NCBI GenBank assembly: GCA_002197995.1
Contig: NGZR01000002.1
Location: 5,208,001-5,272,000 of the forward strand
Direction of reading: 5' to 3'
Length of the DNA stretch: 64,000 bases
Origin: Gaeumannomyces sp. JS-464
Lineage: Eukaryota; Ascomycota; Sordariomycetes; Magnaporthales; Magnaporthaceae
Positions 12,937 through 24,600 of this stretch are shown here, piece after piece. How positions within the stretch are numbered: position 1 is the first letter of the stretch; each line of letters starts with the position of its first letter. The notes beneath the pieces are model-generated. The model did no database searches. It was not told the origin of the DNA and was given only the letters and a program-made list of their open reading frames with translations. The position numbers and the translations under genes are program-made.

Positions 12937-15912
12937 TCAAGCCTTCAGCTCGCGGGCGCGGCAGGGAGTGCAGAGGATCTCGATGAGGCCGTCGGCGGCC
13001 TCGCGCGGGAAGACCTGGCCGTCGTCAAAGCCGCCGCCGCACGTGGCGCAGCGGAAGCACTCGTCGTGCCACTCGGCACCTAGGGCGCGGATGTACTGGC
13101 CGATGACGGCGCCCTTGCACCTGCGGCACTTGGGCGCGCGGCGCTCCGTCTGCTTGGCCTGGCAGCCAGCGCACCAGGCGTACCCGTCCTTCTCGATGTG
13201 CGTTGCGCCGTGCTCGAATGGGTCGCCGCACTCGGCACAGAAGAAGTGGCCGATGTGCCAGTGCCCGCCCAGAGCCACAATGTGCTCGCCGATGATGGGG
13301 GTGGTGCAGTGCTTGCACCGCGGCGCGAACTGCTCATGCCAGTCGAGGTGGCAGAAGAAGCGCAGCCGCTCGTCGCCGTCCTCGGCCATAGTTTGGCCGG
13401 GAGCCTCGTCGAGTACCTCGCCCGCCGCCCGCTGCCGTATGCGGTCCAGCCGGGCCTCTCTGGCCGGCTCCGGCTCGGGGCTGATCTCGAGCGCCTCGAG
13501 CGACGTGCCACAAGTGTAGCACGAGAAGCACTGTGGGTGGAACCTCTCGTTGGAGCCCCTCAAGGCCACGAAGCGTCCCTCAATCGGCAGTCTGCATTCA
13601 TGGCAGCGTGCGGTGGCGCGGCTTCCTACAGGAGCTGGCGCTGGGGACCAGTGGCCTCGCGGGCGAGCCGCGGCTTGTCGCACTTGGCCAATAGGACCCC
13701 TGACTGGTGTGGGGAGCGGTCGGGCCGACGGTGTCGTGGTAGAGCTTGGTTCATCTGGTGTGACGATGAGCGGCACGCTGGGAGTATCGCTCGAGTCATC
13801 GGGGTCACAATGGCGGGTATCGAGGCCGAAGGGGCTGAGACTGATATTGACGGCGCGGAGACGGATATCGAAGGCGCAGATACTGATATCGACGGAGGCG
13901 AGACCGATACTGATGGGACCGACGGGGACGAGACCGGTACCGAGGGCACCGACGGAGGAGAGATGGCCGCGGAGGGCATGGATCTAGGAGGCCTAGATGG
14001 AGATGGGGACTCAGAAACGGTGATGCCGGGGACGGACGGTGACGGGCGGGCGCCGGAGTCATTCATCTGAAGTGCTGGGGTCGGGAGCTCACGGCGCGGT
14101 GTTGGCGCCGGTGGCGCCGGGAGATCAGCCGCCACAGCTGAGACAGCAGAGACGGCCGGGCTTTGGCGTGGTGCCGCTGCTTGCTCTCCTTGGGGCTTCC
14201 TGGCTTCGCGGTTGCGGAAGAAGGGGCTGCGCGTTCTGGGGTCTGGCTTCTCATCAGTCGCCGCCTTGTCGGGGGCCTTCCAATTTGCGTCAAAGCTTAC
14301 GATTGGCCGTCCGGGCGTGTTACTGACGAACGACGGTGTCGGCAGCTTCTGGCTGCGGTCCTTGAGCTTCATGCTTGTGGCTTCTCTTATGTCGTCTCCC
14401 CTGACCTCGACGCCGTTCTTCCTAGGCACATCCTCCCGGGGAGCCCCGGAAGAGGTGCTGTCGGAGCTGGGACTGCTGTTGGTGGTGTACTGGGGATTGC
14501 GAGACTGTGACGGAGGGTTCCTGTGTATCTCGATCCTGGACAGGAGTCTGGACACGGCGGATTGTGGCGTTTGCTCAGGAGTCTCCTGCGTCGGCTCAGG
14601 GGTCTTTGCTTTGCCGGGGGCCTCGGGAACAAACGAGACGCGGTTGAGAGGATTCTTGGGCTTGTTCTTCAGGGGCTCGCTGCCGTCTGTCTCCGACGAG
14701 GCCTCTGGCGTCTTTTTAGCGGGCGTAGAGCCCTCAGGCTCCTCCCATATCTGGTCCCCAGAAAAGGGTCGCTGGACTTCGCCGCTGATGTTTCTCTTGA
14801 GACTGGTTCGCCGGCGGCTCGAGGGTGGCTTGATCGCCATAGGCCTGGGGCCCGCAGCAAGCCCACGGTAAGCCTTGGACCGATCCAGCTCCATCGAGCT
14901 CTCCCGTGACTTTTCGAGGCTTGGGCGGCCGCGCTCCGCGGCGCTGGCACCAGTGGTGCTTTTTGCGACCGTGGGCGGTGACGCACGCCCATTCACGGAG
15001 CCGGTACTAGAGGTAGAGCTACCCGAGACGGACCGCGAGCCCATGTTCCTACCAAGGCCAGTCGGTTCGATGTCGGCGCCGTAGTATCCAGCGCTCGCAG
15101 TTCGTGCATAGGCGTAGCTGTTCTTGCGCATATGGGGCTTGTAGCGGTATGGCGCGCCTGGCTCGGGCGGCTTGATTCCGTTCTGGTGCTTCCACACGAG
15201 CTCAGCGGCCTCGGTCAGGGCTGCCTCGTGCAGGCGCTTCTCGTCCTCGTCCATCTCTTTTTCCTTGCCCTTGTCGTCCTCATTCTGCTCTCGTAGGCTC
15301 ATGTCGTCCATGGCCTGCCGGAGCGAGAACGCCTCTTCCTTCTCCATCCACCTCTGGCCGCGCTCAATGTATGTTGCGCTGGGGACAACCACGGAGGGCT
15401 TCAGTGGTGGACTGGTTGGCTTGTCGGGGTAGTAGTCGCGCCCCCTGGTGCTTGTGCTCATGCCAGAGTATCGAGAGGAGATGCTGCCGGCAACGGATGG
15501 CCTGCCCGCAGAGTATGGAACAGGAGATCGGCTCTTCGGTACGGGGGATTGGCTCTGTGGCACAGGGGACTGGCTTTTTGGTGGGCGGACTACCGAGGAG
15601 GTGTCCGAGAGAGACGCGGCTCCAAGCGAAGACCGGTTGCTTGTTATGGAGGGCCGGCCAGAGTCACGGCGCGCGCTGTCTGGCTGTGGCCTGGCGCCAC
15701 CGGGGCGGCTCATGCGGTTATTCCTCAGATCGGCCAGGTACGAGGCTACAGAGATGACCATTGTCAGATGGATGTCCGAGATGCTCAAGTTGGCGTGCAA
15801 GGAAGCCGGTCCAGCGGCACTCACCAAACTGATCGTTTGACATGTAGCTGGGCGACGGCGGCGTCACCTTCCGCGTCGAGGCCCGCTCCTTGGACTTTCC
15901 GCGCGAAAGCAT
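12937..15912 (-). CDS. Paxillin-like protein with three C-terminal LIM domains
   Basis: Minus-strand exons 15912-15825 and 15745-12937 join to about 965 residues once one base is restored. The start is the ATG at 15912 (MLSRGKSKERASTRK); the intron uses GTGAGT...CTGTAG and joins QF|ASYLADLRNNR. About 690 residues are Ser/Pro/Arg-rich and disordered, with SPVP repeats and a 7-residue SVSAPSI repeat. The C-terminus has three zinc-binding LIM domains: CHECRLPIEG...CFSCYTCG (with an Ala/Glu-rich insert), CKHCTTPIIGEHIVAL...CAECG, and CRRCKGAVIGQYIRAL...CATCGGGF. The frame breaks at the G run 13801-13804; adding one base joins PAIVTP to DDSSDTPSVPLIVTP. The order resembles fungal paxillin (Pxl1) proteins of septum and polarity sites; that assignment is by inference. 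Confidence 0.87.
13834..13920 (-). repeat. 21-nt tandem repeat coding for SVSAPSI-like heptads
   Basis: About four imperfect 21-base units on the minus strand encode repeated SISVSAP heptads in the disordered part of the LIM protein. Unit boundaries are clear but third positions vary. Confidence 0.7.
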
Positions 15913-18090
15913 GGCGCAAGACGTTATGGCACCCGGGTTCAGCGTATCACAGGTCTACAGAGGTGGTTGCCAGGTGAGTGAAGCAGGTGAACGGGAACAG
16001 ATACGTATATTAGGGGATGGAAGCGTAAGTAGGTATGTCTGCATAGAGCGCGAGAGAGAGAGAGAGGGTGGATATCAATGACGGCTTGAGGGAGACGCTG
16101 GGCGGGCGGAGTTTAAATGCTGGCAGGTCATGGACGACGTAGTGATGAGGCCGGTGTTTACGGCGCGTGAGACAAAGCGGCACCCCAGATGGCAATCTGT
16201 TGAGCACCCATGTCGTGGTTGCTGGCAGAAGCTGGAGCAATGCGGCGGGTGACGCAGAGACAGCGCCAGAGACAGGTGGGCATGCCGCACGACGGCCGGC
16301 TGCGTGCGGTGAACAATCAAACAGCCCCGGGCCTGGTGGGTTAGGCGATATGCAGGCTCCGACCAGGATGGGCCTTGTTTACGCCTGAGCCGGGATATTA
16401 AGTTGCCCAGGAGACAGCGCAGCACCCCTGCAGCCAGCTCGGCAGCCCACCCCGCTAGCACCCAAACCCACTAGCGGCTTGAGTCACCGCAAATCCGCGG
16501 CCAATCGAGCTGTAGCAAGCCCTGCCGCTGTCCTCTCTGAGCCAACCTGTGCTCTCCACGACGTGCGCCGGCTTAGGCGTGCATGTGCAGCTATTTCGGA
16601 CACACACTAAGCGCCTCGGTAGAGCGTGCACTTGATGCAGCGCCGGTGCCGCCGGCTGGGGTCAGCGGCCGGGGGGCGGTGCGGCGTCCGACTTTGCAAT
16701 GCGCCCAATTCCTCCTGGAAGCTTCCATCCATCAATCCGTGGAGCAATTAATGCCAGGCCGCAGATGTGAGGAGAGAAGCCCAGCACCCCAGACGGCAGA
16801 CGAAGCTCGAGTGCAACCTCTGCTCACAAGCGGACGGGTATAGCGAATGGCATTGCTCCACTAAACCACCCAAGGTAGGGGGCACAGGTTGTAGAAACAT
16901 AAACAATAGAAATTGATCTGAGCTTAACTGTTCCAGTGTTTTTAGTAAGAAACAGAATGGCCGGTCCCTTGTCGACGGCAAAGAAAATAAACAACAGGGC
17001 ACAGCAAGGGCGGGTCACCTTCACAGTCGCGTGGCTGGCCTCTGGCTGGATTGTTCGCGCCAACCCGCAGGCGGCGGCGGTTGGCTGGGTCATTCCATGA
17101 TCTGCACGAACAGCCCGGGGAAGGAAAGGCAACGCAAAGCATAGAAAACGCAGCGCAGCTTGACGCAACCACTCCTGAGTACCTTGGTAACAACCGACTT
17201 TGTCTGCAGAACGATGCAGCACAACGGATACCTGTACGTAGGTAGGCGCGGGTATGTAAGGTGGTGGGCAGGTTTCCACTCTCTGGGCTAGCCTCTGTCC
17301 TAGTCGGGCCTTGTCTTGTTTGCATGCTCACATCTGTTCATTGTGCTGTGTGTGCATAGCTCTCGCGGCTGGAATTGTTCCGTTGTATTCCCGCTCCGAA
17401 CATCGCACTACATCACCACGCCTTCACCCTCCGCTCCCCACCCCACAAACAGCGACGTCTCCACGACCCAAACAGAGTACAATGAGGGGGAGGAGATGAG
17501 GGGATGGACTGGGCCGGGTGGCCGATAAGCAGGAGCTGCATCACACCCTTGCGCCCATCACTCGCCACCACTGTCCCGACTGAAGCGCCCAAAAATGAAC
17601 TCGGCCTTTGAGGCCGGGTAAGGAGGACACAGGAGGCAGAAAAGCAACACCCAAAGCTGGGGCCGAGACTTCAAACCCCGGCCGCTGGCCCTGGGCATAC
17701 TACCTACACGTACTCCGAACCGGCAGCAATGAATTGCGACGTAACAGACGGAATCCAAATTGTCAGCGGGGCGGCTCTCTTTGCTCGGGTCCGGTTGCCA
17801 TTTTTGCTGTCAACAGAAGGGCGCCGTTTTACGTGCATGATTTTTCTTCTTCTTCGACGAGATACCCGCAAAAGGCTGACCGCTCCCCCTATATGAGGCC
17901 AAGGTTAATGGTTAATAACAAACCATCTCACTTGTCCCTATATCTGCTCTCAAACTATTCCTGCACCCCTTTCTTGCTGCCGGGTCCCTTCAAACTGGGC
18001 CGACACCACCATCCCTGCCCTGCCGTTTCGTTTATGGGAGCAAACATACTTTCGATTGGCTGTCGTCCCATGCTTCGGCCGAACATCTGA
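15913..18090. promoter_or_regulatory. Upstream region between divergent LIM and MFS genes
   Basis: About 2.2 kb with no recognisable gene. It contains a (GA)n run at 16048-16065 and tacgtaggtagg near 17230. Promoters of both flanking genes must lie here. Open frames present have no protein-like conservation that I can see. Confidence 0.45.
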
Positions 18091-20287
18091 ATGACACAGT
18101 CGGCAGCTCCTACACCGGCATCCCCGGCCCTTCCGGTCGGTGCCGGCCGGGATACGGCTGCGGCTGCGGACCCAGGCGCCTCTGTCGTCAATATCGCCGA
18201 TTCCCCGGACCCAACGAAAAGAAGCAGAGTGCCGCCAGCCCCGCCGAGTCTTATTCGCAACCGTCTTCTGACGATGAGGAGCAGTTCAAGGAGGGAGGAT
18301 ATGGCTGGTGAGCACGGTCGAGAGGATGAAGGATAGTAAAGATAAGATCACACACTGACCGTTTTCTAGGGTTGTTGTACTGGCAGTGAATATGCTCAAT
18401 GCGCATACATGGGGTATTAACTCTGTATGTCAATCATCCTCCAATCGAGGGTTGTTATCGGTTTCTCGGCTCCGATACCAAGCTGGCCGCCTCTTGCTCG
18501 GTATTCAGCGAAAGACCGCTGACCTCTCTAGTCCTTCGCCGTGTTTCTGGCCTACTATTTACGGGCTGGATCGTTTGCTGGGCAAGCCCGATGGCATATG
18601 CATTTGTTGGGGGACTTTCTGTGTCCATAGGTGAGTTTGATATGAGGTCCTCTTGGTTTCTGGATTCGCGCTCCATAACCATACCATGCCCCGGCGATTG
18701 GTCGAGATTCATAGCTAACAAATTATTTGTCTCTAGCTTTGTTTGTCTCACCTCCTGGCACATATCTGATTGGAAAGTATGGCACCAAAAAAGTCATGTC
18801 CTTGGGCCTTGTGATCCAGACGTAAGGATCCCCTACCGCTTTTCTTCCCCTATACCTCTCTCTTCTTCTTTTTTCTGTTTCACGCGGGTCTTGTAATGCG
18901 GCTTCCCATTGGCTGCGCAACCCTCTTGCCTCTCCCATATATCTGGGACAGATAAGACGCCTGCTTCCTTTGCTAACCTTTGCCATGCCGCTCTACCCCA
19001 GCTCCGCCTTTATCGGCGCGTCCTTCACGTCGGAAATGTGGCATCTTATCCTCACTCAGGGCATCGCTTTTGGGGCGGGAATGGGCTTCCTCTTCGTCGC
19101 GTCGGTCGGCATCCCTTCGCAGTGGTTCACCAAGCGCCGCTCTCTGGCCAACGGGATTGCCGCGGCCGGCTCCGGGCTCGGCGGCCTCATCTATTCCATT
19201 GCCACGAATGCCATGATCAAGAGCGTCGGCCTGCCCTGGACCTTCCGCATCCTCGCCGCGCTCACCTTTGTTGTCGCAGGGGTCTGCACGCTGCTCATCC
19301 GGGATCGCAACGCGCACGTTGGCGCCATCCACATCGCCCTCCACTGGGAGCTTTTTAAACGCCCCGAGTACTGCCTGCTCCTCTCATGGGCGTGCTTCTC
19401 TTCTCTTGGTTACCTGGTTGTCATCTTTTCTCTGGCGGACTACTGCCAGACCGTCGGCTTCACGGCCACTCAAGGGGCTATTGTCTCTGCCATGTTCAAT
19501 CGTGAGTGTCCACCGGCAGGGGGGAAGACTTGCCACCAATAGACACAAGGCTGCCGACTAACTGTGCTCGAAACATCCATCCGCAGTGTCCCAAGGTCTT
19601 GGTCGCCCGCTCGTGGGTCTGGCCTCGGACCACTATGGTAGGATCAATGTCGCCGCTCTGGGGACCCTCGCCGCAAGCCTCAGCTCTTTCTTCCTGTGGG
19701 TATTCGCGGGCAAATTTTTCGCCGGCGTCATCGTGTTCAGTCTTTTTGGCGTGTCCAGTGGCATCATGTGGGCGACCATTGCCCCTCTATGTGCAGAAGT
19801 CGTCAACATCTCACTCCTGCCATCGGCCTTGTCTTTGACGTGGCTGATACTCGTCCTGCCGTCTACATTTGCCGAGGCTATCGGGCTGAGCCTGCGTGGG
19901 CCTGGAAGTGGTGGCTACCTTCCCGTACAGTTGTTCAACGGCGCGTGCTATTTCATGGCCTTTGTATCCGGTAAGCTAAATCTGTCCTACTTTGTAATTT
20001 TTCTGCCGCGTTGGTTGTGGCGATGCCACAGACGGAGCGGCTGGGGACTGGGAAAGACGTGCTGACTGAAACCCTCACGCGCAGGATGGACACTGAGAGG
20101 GTGGAAGATTCGTGAGAACTCACTCTTGGCCAGGGGCCAGACTGCGGCAACCAGCCACGGCGGCACTGCGCCTGCGGGTGTTGACCACGGCAGCCAGGCA
20201 GCGGCTCTGGCTACACCCAAGAACACAGAAAGTCTTGGGAAATATCTTATGAGGGGTGAATGGATATTTACCGTTTGTCGGATATGA
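18091..20287 (+). CDS. Major facilitator permease, monocarboxylate-transporter-like
   Basis: Seven exons: 18091-18307, 18370-18424, 18532-18630, 18737-18821, 19002-19501, 19587-19970 and 20085-20287. They total about 514 residues after two missing bases are allowed. The N-terminal cytoplasmic tail is Ser/Ala/Pro-rich and ends in EGGYGW, the lead-in to TM1 of the fungal MCT-like group. Recognisable membrane segments follow: LAVNMLNAHTWGINS, SPMAYAFVGGLSVSI, a PPGTYLIGKYGTKKVMSLGL loop, and FGAGMGFLFVASVGIPSQWF with KRRSLANGIAAAGSGLGGL. The second half begins GLGRPLVGLASDHYGR. Frame losses sit in CCC at 18210-18212 and GGG at 18580-18582; one added base at each restores the family consensus. 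The substrate is unknown; a small carboxylate is the family guess. Nothing nearby suggests a catabolic cluster. Confidence 0.85.
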
Positions 20288-21630
20288 TGAATGGCTTTTA
20301 GGGCTGTCCGATCCATCTAGATCTGTTCGTTAGATTCGTAACATTCGTTTCTACGTCATCTATTCACCGGATTTTATATCTCGCCTCCCATTGGGACCCC
20401 CGGGGGAAATGCAACTGTAGCGAGCAATTCCAGACGACCAGGCAACTTTTCGTTTTCTATCCTCAGCAACTTGCTTCCACATTTGTTAGCTAGACCTAGA
20501 TCTTGACTTCCCATTCCGTATTGGTTTAAAGCAAAGGCCTTAGCAACTCTTTTTCTCTTTCCTGATACACAGGTGCTAGAATCCTTGCACTTCAAAGGCG
20601 CCGCAGAGATCTGCTAGATCCCGCAGCTCTCCATTCTACCTTCCGCCAACCCTGCACCGTATCTATTCGCCAATCTTAGGCTTCCTTTCATCCATATTGG
20701 TGGTCTACCTATTCTGAGCAGCTTCTCTTTTTATTCCACCTCGACTTTTAACGCAGATCCAACAGCGTTTCTGGGCTCTATCGACTGCAACCGCTAGATC
20801 TTCTAAACCTTGTCAGCTTACCACTACATCCGCTACCTTCCCTAGCCAAATTTCACCGACTGCGTCCGCAACATCTTTACGTCTAGCAGCTCTTTGTTTG
20901 CTTTTAAAAACACAGACAAAACGCTAGCAATAACCCACCCGCATTTCACACTATCCTTCTACACGAAATAGGATTATCCTCCATCTCCAAAACCACGCCG
21001 ACTCTTTTACAGATCCCTCTATCCACCCTTCTTTCCTAACCTCACGCGGATGTCTGCTGGACCTTCATATCTTCTATGAGATATCGGAAGCAGGCAGATA
21101 TCTTAGCGCCTGGTCTTCTCCCGGACTTCGGAAATCCTACTCTTCCACATCCTTCCGAAATCACCTGCGTGGCCGTCGGCAGATCATCTACACTGAGAGG
21201 ATTTCCCAAGCAGACAATACCCTACCTCACAGCTGCTTTCCTCTCTTATACAAGTCCTTCTATTTTATTTCTCTTCTAACCTTGCCTTAATTCTTGGGCT
21301 TCCTCTTTTCCTCACTCAACCGTTCTACACATCGACATTATTATCTCTACACGCAACACCTCTACATTGCTTTCCTAAAACTTCACTTTATATACCAAGT
21401 ACATACCTAGCAAAGCAGGTTGACGCGTTGGAACTCGCCTTTGCACCAGCTGTCATCATCCAACATAACTTTTTTTTTTCTGTCTCTTCCATCCCCGATC
21501 TACCTATCAAACCAACCAGTTTCATTTTCTCGAGTTTTCCCACGCCAACCCATCCACACTCTCTACCCTCCACCACCACAGTTGCACAACTGCCTGTGTA
21601 CCTATCTACTCAGGTACCCATGTAGTCAGC
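20288..21630. other. G-poor, pyrimidine-biased gene-free block
   Basis: About 1.3 kb whose plus strand is visibly rich in C and T and poor in G, with many CTA/TAG words. No gene is recognisable on either strand. It could be a long leader of the downstream gene or a decayed repeat; the sequence does not decide. Confidence 0.45.
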
Positions 21631-24600
21631 ATGGCTCCCGAGAAGCGCAAAGGCGCCGAAAGCTCTGAACCTAGCAGCCCGGAGCCGAAGCGACGCGCAA
21701 CCGATACGCGTGCTGTCACTCGAGATACGAATAGAGGCGGGGATGAGAGCGGCGCCACCCGAGACACAGACGATGTGAGGGCTGAGAGCGCCACTCCAGA
21801 CACGCACCGAGCCCAGGCAGTGATTGCCGCTCCAGACACAAGCTGCCCAGAGCCAGAGAGTCTTGGCGATGCTGATGACGGCGGGGTGCATACCACGCCC
21901 AAGGGCGTGGCACGGCATACCGTACATATCAACGCGGGGAAGAAGAAGGAGGTCACACTATTGCTCCTTCGAGAGCCATCTTACCAGGATGTGAAGTTCG
22001 GAGATTCTCCGGACGACATCGAGAAGTGGGAGGAGCTGAAGAAGAGCGACCTTGGCGAGAGCAGCAGAATCGTCAGCATTCATCGCCTCCCGCTCAACGC
22101 TGGGTACATCAATCTTCTAAGCATCCCTGGCTTCAGGAAGCCCGTCTGGCATCGAGGCCACTGTTGGGGCTTCGTCGCCCGGAAACTGAGGATGATAACC
22201 CCAGACGAGGCTAAGACAGACGACCAGAAAAAAGCCCGGAGTCAATCAATCCCCGGTCTGACACTCGCATACGCCATAAAGGCAGACAAGACGTCCGCTT
22301 TTAGTACGGTCTGCATTACCGGATACTCGTCCGTTGAAGCACTGGTGTCGCATACGGATACAGAAGGTGTGCCATACACATTTCTACCTAGCCTTTGATA
22401 TCGGTGCAGTATGTGCAGGGCAATACTTGCTAACTTTGTTGTAGTTGCCGACATCTTCTCTCCCCTCGCAGCTTGGAAAACAAACCAAGGCAAGACTTCG
22501 GTTAGGTTTGGCAACGTCTTCGTCGAGATACCCGGCCTGTTTCGGGACCCGGACACTGCCAGCCTCATGAACGCCATCGCGGACGCCATCGCGGAGGGTT
22601 CGCTCCCGGGCCCGCCCCTAATCCTGAAGGGGGACTTTCCGAACAAAGAGGAACTGTCTGAAGAGGATCGCGTTAAGCCGCACTGGGTTGCCACCATTGC
22701 GTCCACTCTCTTCTACTATCTCTTGAAGCTAACGACTGGAAAGCCCGGCAAATTGCGATACGAGAGGAAGTCCTCAGGCCCCGGTATCTACGGCGGCTTC
22801 ACCGCCGACGATTGGCGTCGGGCTCTCGCCCACCTGTTGTTCTTCCTCTCCCGGCGCAAGGGTAGGCTGGATCTCGAGGGAGAGCCGGGCCCCCCAAGAA
22901 GGGTGGTTGGTGGTACAACCGCTACCACCCACAGGTCTTTGCGCCAAACGAGGCCAGTCAGCACAACGCCCTCGGCGATGAGATGGCCATGCGCCATATG
23001 GAACTGCATAGCATTTACCAGTCTCTTGGCGAGGTCCGGAAGTACTACAAGCCCGAAGATCTCAGACGGGTTTACAAGAACCAGCTCGCTCTAATCTCAC
23101 AGACTCGCTTCGGATATACGAGCCATTTGAGGCCAAAAAGGGGAGCCAGTCTTCGGCCTCGTCCACAGCCACAGCCAAATCCCACAGAATGTCTCCTCTC
23201 TCGGATGCTACCCTCCGTCACATTATAGAGAAGCTCTACCGGCAAGGCTGTTTCAAGCCCAGGCTGGTGTGTTTCGGCCCAGAGTCGCGAGATCAACTGG
23301 TAAAATGTCTAGCAGAAGCGGGGGACTGGTTGAGTTCATGGCCACACGGGAGCACCTGATCGAGCAGCAACTCGCACGAGAGCCAGGCACCCGGATGAGA
23401 CGAAGCAGGAAGCCCGGGAGCGCATCCAACGTTCGACCGAGGACTGCTACCACAGGTCCGAGATGTTGAGGAGAGGCCACCCATTCCCCAACATGAGTGA
23501 TGCGGAACTCGTCATCGCATTCAGCAAGTTGTATGGCACATACGATCCCCTTCCGGATACTGGCGCCACTGGCAGCGGCGCCACTCGTGAGTGGAAGCAA
23601 GAAGTTCTCAGCCGAACATACTCTTGGGGAAACCTCCACACGGGTGGCAAGCAAGGCAAAAGCCTCATGTATCACCAGGGCCTCGGTAAGTATTTTCCAT
23701 CTCAGTTTGTCATTTCTGTGAACCAGGTATACTAATATGCTTCTACCTAGACGCTCAAGTGATGCATATGCAAGAGCAGGCTCCCGCAAAGTTCGTCATT
23801 CTCGCAACGACCCTGGCACAGGGAAGACGTTTACGTGCCTCGCCAATGTGGTCCTTGGATACGAGCAGTTGAAACGGACAAGAAGGCTGGCAAGCCAATC
23901 CACGCGGCCCCGACTTTACTTCTTGTCCCGGCAAGACTGCTTGCGCAGACATTCAGGGAGGCCTATCAGAACTTTCGCTCAATGCTCATCTTCCACTGCC
24001 TGTACAGATCTCCGCAAAGCTGTGGTGCTGACAAGGCACGCGCGGCTGCGACACTCGACCCTCTGCAATGGATCGACCAAGTCACCAAATGGGCAGCCGA
24101 CTATGGAAACCCGAAATGCACGGGTTGTGATAGTTTCTACCTACAACACCTTCAGCCGTCGCCTCGCCAAGAGGTATGATGTCAGTGGTAGTATGAAGAA
24201 GGGAGACGTCGCGAGCGAGTACGACAGGATCATATGGGGCGCCAACCATAGCAAGCTGAAGGGGCATCTTACCGGCGAGGCGTTTGGAGGATAAGATCGC
24301 CGACATCAAGTCTAACGAGTGTATCCCACTGGAAATGAGGTACTTTGCTGCCATATCTGCACCACCTTCTCCCTGCCTGGGTACCTGGAGGTAAGTACCT
24401 AGGTGGGTAAATATGCTATCCATACTGACTTTCTGTTTTAGATTCCCTGAGGCCATCTCAAGAAGACCAAGCGAGCTCATGAAGCAATCCAGTTGAGCCT
24501 TCCTTCTACAGGAATTCGATTCGGCCGGGTCATCGCAGACGAGGGCCAGATTCTCCGCAACCCAATGACCTCAGCACACAGGATTTTCCGTCTCCTCCCG

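Noticed and set aside
18091..20287. MFS permease as part of a secondary-metabolite cluster
   Set aside because: Neighbours are a LIM protein and a SNF2-like gene; no synthase, oxidase or regulator lies beside it.
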